Shown here: positions 1 to 5,554 of the stretch, one piece after another
How positions within the stretch are numbered: position 1 is the first letter of the stretch
Layout: the number at the start of each line of letters is the position of its first letter
Assembly (NCBI GenBank): GCA_030638185.1
Contig: DAOWFD010000005.1
Location: 1 to 5,565, forward strand
Direction: 5' to 3'
DNA: 5,565 bases
DNA from: Candidatus Aegiribacteria sp.
GTDB taxonomy: Bacteria; Fermentibacterota; Fermentibacteria; Fermentibacterales; JCC-6
Program-made: the position numbers and the translations under genes
Notes under the pieces: generated by a model
Databases searched by the model: none
Seen by the model: only the letters and a program-made list of their open reading frames with translations
Told to the model about the DNA's origin: nothing

Positions 1-843
1 ATCTATCATCAGCGGGGAACGCCGGCAATGGTTATGAGGAAGATTCCATTCGAAGTTCCGGTTTTAGATGACCTCGGCCTTCCCGAAGTTGTAAAGAAGA
101 TTTCCATGGAACAGAGGGGGCTGGTTCTCGTGACCGGAGCAACCGGAACAGGAAAATCAACAACCATAGCAGCAATGATAAATCATATAAACCAGAACCG
201 TTACGCCCATATTGTAACAATAGAGGATCCCATTGAATTTCTTCACTCGGATAACAAATGCACCATATGTCAGAGGGAAGTGGGAATTGACACCAAGGAC
301 TGGAGTACCGGCCTCAGAGCGGTGTTCAGACAGGACCCGGATGTAATCCTGATAGGTGAGATGAGGGACGCCGAGTCGATCTCCACAGCCCTGATAGGAG
401 CGGAAACAGGGCATCTTGTGCTCAGCACCCTACATACAACCAATGCGATGGAAACCATATCCAGGATCATAGATGTATTTCCCCCGACGCAGCAGCATCT
501 TGTAAGGCTCCAGCTCGGGCAATTGATTATCGGTATAATATCCCAGAGACTTCTTCTCGGCAAAGGTGAAGATAGTGGAAGAGTTCTTGCTGCGGAGGTT
601 CTTGTTCAGTCGTCTACGGTAAGTGCGTGCATCATCAATCCCGATAAAACCTACCTTTTGACCGAAACGATGGAAAAGAGCTATTCACAGTACGGAATGC
701 AGACCTTTGACATGGCTCTGTATAATCTTCTTGTGGATGAAAAGATAGACAGGGAAACAGCCCTTGCTGCAGCTTCAAACCCCACTAAACTCGACCTTAA
801 GCTCAAGGGTATAGAAACCGCTTCGGACTGGAGGATGGAATGA
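1..843 (+). CDS. Type IV pilus twitching motility ATPase, PilT/PilU family (5' partial)
   Basis: Hexameric cytoplasmic secretion-type ATPase expected to power pilus retraction at the inner-membrane base of the type IV pilus. The frame is open to base 1, and the codons before ATG 28 (reading IYHQRGTPA) match the QRG-x-x-MV-R segment of PilU/PilT, so ATG 28 is internal and the N-terminal PAS-like domain lies off the window. Numbering from ATG 28: Walker A GATGTGKST at 37-45, Asp box TIEDPIEF at 64-71, Walker B region DPDVILIGEMRD at 103-114, His box TGHLVLSTLHTTNA at 127-140, and GMQTFDMAL near the C-terminus. All catalytic elements are intact. The PilT C-terminal AIRNLIRE motif is not preserved (TVSACIINP in its place) and the end resembles PilU (KLDLKLKG), so a PilU-like accessory retraction ATPase is slightly favoured. 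An unusual CTIC pair sits at 78-81. Its stop overlaps the next gene by four bases (ATGA). The family is certain; the PilT versus PilU choice is not. Confidence 0.93.
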   Translation: MYHQRGTPAMVMRKIPFEVPVLDDLGLPEVVKKISMEQRGLVLVTGATGTGKSTTIAAMINHINQNRYAHIVTIEDPIEFLHSDNKCTICQREVGIDTKDWSTGLRAVFRQDPDVILIGEMRDAESISTALIGAETGHLVLSTLHTTNAMETISRIIDVFPPTQQHLVRLQLGQLIIGIISQRLLLGKGEDSGRVLAAEVLVQSSTVSACIINPDKTYLLTETMEKSYSQYGMQTFDMALYNLLVDEKIDRETALAAASNPTKLDLKLKGIETASDWRME

Positions 844-1172
844 TGATTGTCAATCAGATTCAGATAAGCGCAAATATAGTTCCACTTGTCATTACAGGTG
901 GGGTAGTGCTTCTTATACTGGGGTTTATTCAGCTTTACCTCGGGTTGAAGGCTCAGAAGTCACCAAAGGTGACCGGTGAGTCGGCCATGATAGGCGAAAC
1001 GGGGATAATAAGAAAGGCATCAGGCTTCATGGACAGGTCAATCGTTGAGGTAAGAGGCGAACTGTGGTGGTGCCTTCCCGCAGCTAGATCCACCTTCCTT
1101 GAAGAGGGGACTACAGTGAAAATAGTGGGTATTGAGGAAGACTCAATGATACTTGAAGTTGATACTGAATAA
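840..1172 (+). CDS. Short NfeD-like membrane protein (one TM helix plus OB-fold domain)
   Basis: Small (110 aa) protein of the short NfeD type. Residues 12-36 form one hydrophobic transmembrane helix, followed by a basic stretch (KAQKSPK, 37-43) that should face the cytoplasm. Residues about 47-107 match the NfeD C-terminal OB-fold: IGETGIIRKA (51-60), VRGELWW (71-77) and EEGTTVKIVGIEEDSMILEV (88-107). The ClpP-like serine protease domain of long NfeD proteins is absent, and there is one helix rather than the several often found. Known biology: NfeD proteins are commonly encoded beside slipin, flotillin or stomatin genes and act with them in membrane microdomains; the OB-fold is thought to mediate protein contact. 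The slipin gene follows directly, which strongly supports the call. The start at 840 overlaps the upstream stop, and GGAGG at 830-834 gives good spacing to ATG 840 or to the second ATG at 843. Confidence 0.85.
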   Translation: MMIVNQIQISANIVPLVITGGVVLLILGFIQLYLGLKAQKSPKVTGESAMIGETGIIRKASGFMDRSIVEVRGELWWCLPAARSTFLEEGTTVKIVGIEEDSMILEVDTE

Positions 1173-1194
1173 ATCATAAATAGTCGCATCGAAG

Positions 1195-1201
1195 AAGGGA
1201 G
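1195..1201 (+). promoter_or_regulatory. Ribosome binding site deciding the slipin start
   Basis: AAGGGAG at 1195-1201 is the only good Shine-Dalgarno match in the 34-base gap between the NfeD-like gene and the slipin gene. Its last G is the first base of an in-frame GTG (1201-1203), so it cannot serve that GTG. It lies five bases before ATG 1207. The slipin should therefore start at 1207, not at the GTG. Confidence 0.65.
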
Positions 1202-1206
1202 TGACA

Positions 1207-1962
1207 ATGGGTCCGGGAATAATAGTAGTAGTTGTGATTCTGTTCCTTTTCCTGGTATCGGCACTTAAAGTTCTTAAAGAATATCAGAGGGGTGTTATTT
1301 TTAGACTGGGTAAGGTGATAGGCCTGAAGGGACCGGGGCTGATAATCGTCTGGCCCATGATCGATAGTATCAGGCGGGTTGATCTGCGGGTCATAGCAAT
1401 GGATGTGCCTCCGCAGGATGTTATAACCCATGATAATGTATCCGTACGTGTTAACGCAGTTGTTTACTTCAGAGTTATTGACCCTAAGAAATCCATTCTG
1501 GAAGTAGAGAACTACATCTACGCTACAAGCCAGCTCGCGCAGACTACCCTGAGGAGCGTCCTTGGTGAGGCAACTCTCGATGAGCTTCTTTCCAAAAGGG
1601 ATGAGATCAACTCCAAGCTTCAGGACATACTTGACAGAATGACAGATCCATGGGGTATCAAGGTCAGTACCGTAGAGGTAAAGCATGTGGACCTTCCAGA
1701 AGACATGCAGAGGGTCATGGCAAAACAGGCAGAGGCGGAGCGGGACAGAAGAGCCAAGATAATAAGGGCCGATGCTGAATTCCAGGCTGCCGCCAAGCTT
1801 GCCGAAGCAGCTGATATAATCAGCGCTCATCCTGTTGCTCTGCAGCTTCGCTACATGCAGACACTTTCGGAGATAGCCGTGGAGAATAATTCCACAGTAA
1901 TATTCCCGCTTCCCATAGAGCTTCTTAAACCCTTCCTGAAAAATCTTGATAGCGGGAGATAA
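1207..1962 (+). CDS. Slipin (SPFH / stomatin-prohibitin family membrane protein)
   Basis: Integral membrane scaffold of the SPFH superfamily, 251 aa, the normal slipin size. Residues 4-20 form an N-terminal hydrophobic membrane anchor. The SPFH domain begins with EYQRGVIFRLGKVIGLKGPG (25-44) and includes VDLRVIAMDVPPQDVITHDN (58-77), the region around SVRVNAVVYFRV (79-90), and YATSQLAQTTLRSVLGEATL (105-124). VKHVDLPEDMQRVMAKQAEA (158-177) leads into a charged, Ala-rich helix (about 172-206) typical of the oligomerising coiled coil. The C-terminal LRYMQTLSEIAVENNSTVIF (214-233) is characteristic of bacterial and archaeal slipins. Known biology: slipins oligomerise into membrane microdomains and pair with NfeD, here the gene just upstream. 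An in-frame GTG at 1201 would add two residues, but the Shine-Dalgarno overlaps it, so ATG 1207 was chosen. Only three bases separate its stop from dapA. Confidence 0.93.
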   Translation: MGPGIIVVVVILFLFLVSALKVLKEYQRGVIFRLGKVIGLKGPGLIIVWPMIDSIRRVDLRVIAMDVPPQDVITHDNVSVRVNAVVYFRVIDPKKSILEVENYIYATSQLAQTTLRSVLGEATLDELLSKRDEINSKLQDILDRMTDPWGIKVSTVEVKHVDLPEDMQRVMAKQAEAERDRRAKIIRADAEFQAAAKLAEAADIISAHPVALQLRYMQTLSEIAVENNSTVIFPLPIELLKPFLKNLDSGR

Positions 1963-1965
1963 ATT

Positions 1966-2832
1966 ATGTTCGGCGGCGCGATAACTGCTCTGGTTACACC
2001 TTTCAGGAACGGGGCTGTGGATGAGGATTCGCTTGCAGCCCTTGTGAACTGGCAGATAGAAAAGGGAATAGACGGCCTGCTGGCCTGCGGATGTACCGGC
2101 GAAGCGGCAACTCTAACCACAAAAGAACATATGCTGGTGATCGAGACGGTAATGGAGTCGGACGCAGGACGGGTTCCCTTGATCGCGGGTACAGGAACAA
2201 ACGGTACAGCCTCCTCAATAGAGCTTTCCCTGGAAGCCGACGCCATGGGTGTGGATGGAGTACTCCTGATAACACCTTACTACAACAAACCTACTCCAGG
2301 GGGGCAGATCGAACACTATACCAGGGTCGCCGACGCGGTTGACTGTCCTGTGATACTCTACAATGTACCCGGCCGGACAGGTACGAACATGCTGCCTGAG
2401 ACCATAGCTGTCCTTTCCCGGCATCCCCGAATCGTAGCCATCAAGGATGCAGCCGGCTCCGCAGAACGGGTCACCGCTATCCGCGACCTCTGCGATATCA
2501 CGATATTGAGCGGAGATGATCCAATCGCCATGGCTCAGGTAGCCCTGGGTGGTTCCGGAGTGATCTCGGTGGTTTCCAATATAGCCCCCGCTGAAATGTC
2601 GGATCTGGTATCCCTGACAGCAGCGGGAGAGCTCGATTCTGCCCGTGCATTGCAGGCGAGACTCTATCCAGTGATAAAGGCGATGTTCCTTGAAACGAAC
2701 CCCATTCCTGTAAAAAAAGCTCTATCTTTGATGGGTATGATAAATGATGAACTTCGCCTTCCACTGGTTTCAATGACCGAGGAACTTGTTCCTGAGCTAA
2801 CAACTGTACTGGGAAAAGCCGGAATTATCTGA
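1966..2832 (+). CDS. dapA: 4-hydroxy-tetrahydrodipicolinate synthase (DapA)
   Basis: Cytoplasmic (beta/alpha)8 aldolase that condenses pyruvate with aspartate semialdehyde, the first committed step to diaminopimelate and lysine. It is 288 aa, close to the E. coli enzyme (292), and aligns with it along its length with a constant offset of one residue through the catalytic region. Schiff-base Lys is K160 (IVAIKDAAG), the catalytic Tyr is Y132 (ILYNVPGRTG), Tyr107 of the neighbouring subunit corresponds to Y106 (TPYYNKP), and the substrate Arg is R137. The triad Thr (E. coli T44) is replaced by Cys: the motif reads GCTGE at 42-46 rather than GTTGE. At the lysine allosteric site, E. coli His56, Asn80 and Tyr106 are kept (H55, N79, Y105), but Ser48, His53 and Glu84 become A47, T52 and S83. 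GGGAG at 1954-1958 is seven bases before the ATG. The stop overlaps dapB by one base. The N-acetylneuraminate lyase family is an alternative in principle, but the sequence similarity and dapB next door settle it. Confidence 0.96.
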   Translation: MFGGAITALVTPFRNGAVDEDSLAALVNWQIEKGIDGLLACGCTGEAATLTTKEHMLVIETVMESDAGRVPLIAGTGTNGTASSIELSLEADAMGVDGVLLITPYYNKPTPGGQIEHYTRVADAVDCPVILYNVPGRTGTNMLPETIAVLSRHPRIVAIKDAAGSAERVTAIRDLCDITILSGDDPIAMAQVALGGSGVISVVSNIAPAEMSDLVSLTAAGELDSARALQARLYPVIKAMFLETNPIPVKKALSLMGMINDELRLPLVSMTEELVPELTTVLGKAGII

Positions 2833-3566
2833 TGAAGCTTTGCGTATTCGGCAGCGAAGGAAGAATGGGAAGGCTTCTGCGGGAGGAGGCGGGCGATTCC
2901 GTCATAGCTTGTTATGACTTAATTCCTCCCGGTACGAAGGCCGATGTCCCCCTTCCCGAAGAGGTTGAAGTGGTCCTGGATTTTTCACTGCCTTCCGCAT
3001 GGAAGGATCTTGACAGACTCCTTTCCCCCAGCTCCGCTTCGCTCGTTACCGGCACAACGGGGCTGGGTTACCACGAGAAGGAAATACTTGCCGGGTGGGC
3101 TTCGGAAAGGGCTGTGTTCGTCTCGTCGAATATGAGCATCGGTATTTACGTGCTGGGGAAGCTGCTGGCATCTGCGGGTGAGATGCTGGCGGGGGATTTT
3201 GATCTTGAAATCGTTGAATGCCATCACTCAGGAAAGGTTGACAGCCCCAGCGGAACCGCTCTGACCCTTGCCGGAATCTGGGAGAAGAGTGGTGGTGGCA
3301 TCAGGAGAATGTTCGGTAGATCTGGTGCTGCGGGACCGAGAAATTCGGACGAAACGGGAATTCACTCTTTAAGGGGTGGAGACGTTGCCGGTGATCATCA
3401 GCTGCATCTTCTGGGAAAAGGGGAAAGGCTTCTACTCTCCCATTCGGCAACGGGAAGAAGAACATTCGCAGCAGGTGCCCTGAAGGCTGCCGAATATATA
3501 AATGGAAAGGCGCCGGGCATCTACACAATGGATGATCTCATACAGAGGAACGGGAGCGAAAAATGA
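2832..3566 (+). CDS. dapB: 4-hydroxy-tetrahydrodipicolinate reductase (DapB)
   Basis: Reduces the DapA product to tetrahydrodipicolinate using NAD(P)H, so it acts directly after its upstream neighbour. At 244 aa it is shorter than the E. coli enzyme (273); the shortening is mainly in the N-terminal Rossmann domain between beta-2 and the DFS motif. Visible motifs: dinucleotide loop GSEGRMG (7-13), acidic residue D29 at the end of beta-2 (suggesting NADH use, inferred), VLDFS (48-52), TGTTG (73-77), SSNMSIG (98-104, where NFS is usual), the signature EIVECHHSGKVDSPSGTA (126-143) with catalytic H131/H132 and K135, the GRSGAAGPR segment (162-170), GIHSLRGGDV (176-185), and the C-terminal GIYTMDDLI. 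The start overlaps the dapA stop as TGATG; only a weak GGA precedes it, so translation probably depends on ribosomes finishing dapA. It overlaps the next gene by four bases (ATGA). Confidence 0.96.
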   Translation: MKLCVFGSEGRMGRLLREEAGDSVIACYDLIPPGTKADVPLPEEVEVVLDFSLPSAWKDLDRLLSPSSASLVTGTTGLGYHEKEILAGWASERAVFVSSNMSIGIYVLGKLLASAGEMLAGDFDLEIVECHHSGKVDSPSGTALTLAGIWEKSGGGIRRMFGRSGAAGPRNSDETGIHSLRGGDVAGDHQLHLLGKGERLLLSHSATGRRTFAAGALKAAEYINGKAPGIYTMDDLIQRNGSEK

Positions 3567-4378
3567 TCCGGAAGCCGGCTGTAGCAGGGATGTTCTATCC
3601 TTCTGACAGAAAAAGCCTCGAAGAGCTTGTCAGCTCATTCATATCAAGGTCTGGAAGGTCGCCCGATGATCTTATCACAGGCATTATCAGCCCTCATGCA
3701 GGTTACGTCTACTCGGGGGCAGTGGCAGGAGCCGCGTTCGCGTCCGCTCCGGATGATGTAAGGAACGTTATCGTTATTGCACCGCCCCACAGTTATCCGG
3801 TCAGGGGTGCTTCAGTATACGATGGAGAAGGTTATGGAACCCCCCTGGGAATAGCACCTGTACAGAGGGAGATAACATCCCGGCTTCTTAAGGCAGGGCT
3901 GAGCTTTCAACCGGCAGCTCACCGAAGTGAACATTCGGCAGAGGTGCAGATACCCTTCATTCAGGTAAGATGGCCCGGTTCATCAATAGCCGTAGTACTT
4001 CAGGGATCCGTTTCAGCTGATTATTCAAGGCAGCTGGCGGAGATTGTCACAGAAGCCGCACGGGATTTTGACAATACTCTGATAGTCGCATCAAGCGATC
4101 TGTCACACTACCATTCCCTGGATACGGCGGAGAAAAAGGACAGGAAGATCATAGAGGCATTCAAAAGCGGAAATCCCCGGAATATGGAGGCGGCGCTTCA
4201 AGAAGGCGGTGAGGCCTGCGGCATCGGTCCCATCCTTACCCTCATGAATTTTGCCATGCTCATGAAGCAGAACAGATTCGGAGAGATAATGTGGGAGACA
4301 TCAGCTGCCGCAAGTGGAGACAGCAGTTCTGTTGTCGGTTACTTCGCGGGCTACTGCGGCCGGGAGGTTAAGGAATGA
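3563..4378 (+). CDS. amrB: MEMO1-family protein (AmmeMemoRadiSam system protein B)
   Basis: Protein of 271 aa from the MEMO family, whose fold resembles class III extradiol (LigB-type) dioxygenases. The start RKPAVAGMFYP (3-13) is the family hallmark. SPHAGYVYSG (43-52) carries H45, IAPPHS (72-77) carries H76, and EACGIGP (217-223) carries C219; by alignment from memory these correspond to the His-His-Cys metal site of human MEMO1 (H49, H81, C244). HRSEHSAEVQIPF (120-132) and SSDLSHYH (177-184) are further conserved blocks. Human MEMO1 has been linked to ErbB2 signalling and to copper or iron binding; the bacterial role is unresolved, so no reaction is assigned. GGGAG at 3552-3556 precedes the ATG by six bases. 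The gene overlaps dapB and the AMMECR1 gene by four bases each. The symbol amrB follows database usage for protein B and is not a proven function. Confidence 0.93.
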   Translation: MIRKPAVAGMFYPSDRKSLEELVSSFISRSGRSPDDLITGIISPHAGYVYSGAVAGAAFASAPDDVRNVIVIAPPHSYPVRGASVYDGEGYGTPLGIAPVQREITSRLLKAGLSFQPAAHRSEHSAEVQIPFIQVRWPGSSIAVVLQGSVSADYSRQLAEIVTEAARDFDNTLIVASSDLSHYHSLDTAEKKDRKIIEAFKSGNPRNMEAALQEGGEACGIGPILTLMNFAMLMKQNRFGEIMWETSAAASGDSSSVVGYFAGYCGREVKE

Positions 4379-4932
4379 CATCGGAAGCTGATAAGAACAG
4401 TATCATCGATTTAGCCAGAAGGGCCATTACAGCGGTCGCTTCAGGGGAAGAGCTTCCCGCAGTACCCGATGGAGAGGTTTTCAGGAGAGACGGAGGCGCT
4501 TTCGTTACCATTAAGAAGAACGGCGCCCTGAGGGGGTGCATAGGGCATTTCACGGGAACCGGGTCGCTTGGAAAAACCATAATCGAAATGGCTGCTTCTG
4601 CGGCCGTGAAGGATCCGAGATTTTCTCCCGTTGAACCCGGTGAAGTCGATGACCTTGAAATCGATATATCTCTCCTGAGCCCGATGATCCCTGCCGGCCC
4701 GGAGGATGTTAAACCGGGAACACATGGCTTGTATATAAAATACGGGTTCAGATCCGGGACACTCCTTCCGCAGGTTGCCACCGAAGCCGGATGGGATCGG
4801 GAGACCTTCCTGGCCCATACATGCCTTAAAGCCGGGCTGCCCCCCGATTGCTGGAAGAGAGATGGAGTTCAGATATTTACTTACACTGCGGAAGTATTCT
4901 GCGAACAAGAGAAGGGAACAGATTCCATATGA
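4375..4932 (+). CDS. amrA: AMMECR1-domain protein (AmmeMemoRadiSam system protein A)
   Basis: 185 aa single-domain AMMECR1 protein, cytoplasmic by absence of signal or membrane segments. The invariant LRGCIG motif is at 52-57 with C55. Other family blocks are DPRFSPV (80-86), LEIDISLLSP (94-103), GLYIKYGFRSGTLLPQVATE (118-137) and WDRETFLAHTCLKAGLPPD (140-158). The family is conserved from bacteria to humans (AMMECR1 is a human disease gene) but its biochemical activity is not settled. In many prokaryotes it is adjacent to MEMO and to a radical SAM protein, or fused to MEMO; here it directly follows MEMO with an ATGA overlap, and no radical SAM gene is in the window. GGGAGG at 4362-4367 gives seven-base spacing to ATG 4375. 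The stop overlaps the start of the lipoprotein gene. Confidence 0.93.
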   Translation: MTSEADKNSIIDLARRAITAVASGEELPAVPDGEVFRRDGGAFVTIKKNGALRGCIGHFTGTGSLGKTIIEMAASAAVKDPRFSPVEPGEVDDLEIDISLLSPMIPAGPEDVKPGTHGLYIKYGFRSGTLLPQVATEAGWDRETFLAHTCLKAGLPPDCWKRDGVQIFTYTAEVFCEQEKGTDSI

Positions 4933-5498
4933 AGTATTTTCTTATTTTTGCAGTAATTCTGCTTCTGGGATGTGACATGCCCGGGGTTGGAGAACTTGAG
5001 GAAAGGGTGGATGATCTAGAAGCCACTACAGCTTACGATGATTCGGATATGGTGGATGTTATCGATGAAATTGAAAGCGATATTGAAATTCTCGATGAGA
5101 GGGTAACGGCCATTGAGTACGGCGAAGTATCAGATATAACCCATACAACTGAACAGCCAAGGCCTGCACAAGATGCTCCGACCCAGGAGGATCAGGTTGA
5201 GAGGATTCATGCAATCTCTGATATAGATGGCCTTCAGGATTTCATGGATGACCTGAGTACAAGCCTTTCTGACAGTATTACTGTGCTTGATGAATCCATC
5301 GAGAGCCTGGTCCTTTCACTGGACAGCCTTACAATGGAAAATGATTCGCTGAGAGTCGATCTTGAGGACCTTCAGGATAAGGTCGCAAGCCTGAGCTATA
5401 CCGTCGAAAACATGCGGTACACGGGAACAGGATCTTCATCCTCCAGAGACCCCGGCACCTCGGGAAGCGGCGGAAGCTCCGGCGGTGGTAGATACTGA
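4929..5498 (+). CDS. Predicted acidic coiled-coil lipoprotein of unknown function
   Basis: No family recognised. The 189 aa product has a lipoprotein signal peptide: K2, hydrophobic 4-13, lipobox LLGC at 12-15 with lipidated C15. Asp at +2 (D16) is an inner-membrane retention signal in enterobacteria, but that rule may not hold here. The rest is acidic and looks like coils: a short one at 21-34, a second at 41-64 with hydrophobics at 45, 48, 52, 55, 59 and 62 (3-4 spacing), a Pro/Gln-rich linker (about 73-89), and a long coil at roughly 99-162. From 117 to 162 the a/d heptad pattern is unbroken except for N138 at an a position. A Gly/Ser-rich tail (166-187) ends in RY. ATG 4929 was chosen because it begins the signal peptide, makes an ATGA overlap with the AMMECR1 stop, and follows GAAGGGA (4911-4917). 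The frame is also open to an ATG at 4848, but that would bury the signal peptide. It may be an envelope spacer or oligomerisation protein (inference). Confidence 0.82.
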   Translation: MKYFLIFAVILLLGCDMPGVGELEERVDDLEATTAYDDSDMVDVIDEIESDIEILDERVTAIEYGEVSDITHTTEQPRPAQDAPTQEDQVERIHAISDIDGLQDFMDDLSTSLSDSITVLDESIESLVLSLDSLTMENDSLRVDLEDLQDKVASLSYTVENMRYTGTGSSSSRDPGTSGSGGSSGGGRY

Positions 5499-5505
5499 CA
5501 GTATC
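5491..5505. repeat. Small palindrome across the last stop codon
   Basis: GATACTGACAGTATC is a perfect inverted repeat of seven bases per arm around a central A; as RNA it would fold with at most five or six pairs and a loop of three to five bases. It contains the TGA stop of the lipoprotein gene (5496-5498) and has no T-run after it, so it is not itself a standard terminator. It may protect the 3' end of the message or be a binding site; chance is possible at this size. Confidence 0.4.
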
Positions 5506-5524
5506 AGCACATCAATGTAAAAGT

Positions 5525-5554
5525 GGCGGTATCTCCCGAGATGCCGCCTTTTCT
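5525..5554 (+). terminator. Rho-independent terminator ending the operon
   Basis: GGCGGTATCTC (5525-5535) pairs with GAGATGCCGCC (5538-5548) in an 11-base stem with one U-G wobble (5530/5543). The nominal loop is two bases, so the top C-G pair probably opens to give a four-base loop. TTTTCT follows immediately (5549-5554). It lies 26 bases after the last stop codon. An AAAA run at 5519-5522 ahead of the stem could allow weaker termination from the opposite strand as well. Confidence 0.9.

Noticed and set aside
28..30. ATG 28 as the true start of the pilus ATPase
   Set aside because: The frame continues to base 1 with residues that match the family upstream of this Met, and the protein would lack the start of its conserved region.
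1173..1206. Possible internal promoter in the 34-base gap before the slipin
   Set aside because: Too short for a full promoter upstream of the ribosome site and no convincing -35/-10 pair was seen; a promoter inside the nfeD coding region cannot be excluded.
1174..1830. 218-residue open frame on the minus strand
   Set aside because: Fully antisense to the slipin, which has clear family similarity along its whole length; the antisense product has no recognisable domain and is rich in Cys, Tyr and His as expected of a shadow frame.
2003..2803. Several 69-101 residue frames on both strands inside dapA
   Set aside because: dapA aligns with its family over its full length; these frames have low-complexity Arg/Pro-rich shadow composition.
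1966..2832. N-acetylneuraminate lyase or other DapA-superfamily aldolase
   Set aside because: Despite the GCTGE variant, the TPYYNKP, YNVPGRTG and NPIPVK motifs and the coupled dapB support DapA.
4368..4908. Overlapping minus-strand open frames (137 and 155 residues)
   Set aside because: Antisense to the AMMECR1 gene, whose motifs are intact; no ribosome site or family similarity supports them.
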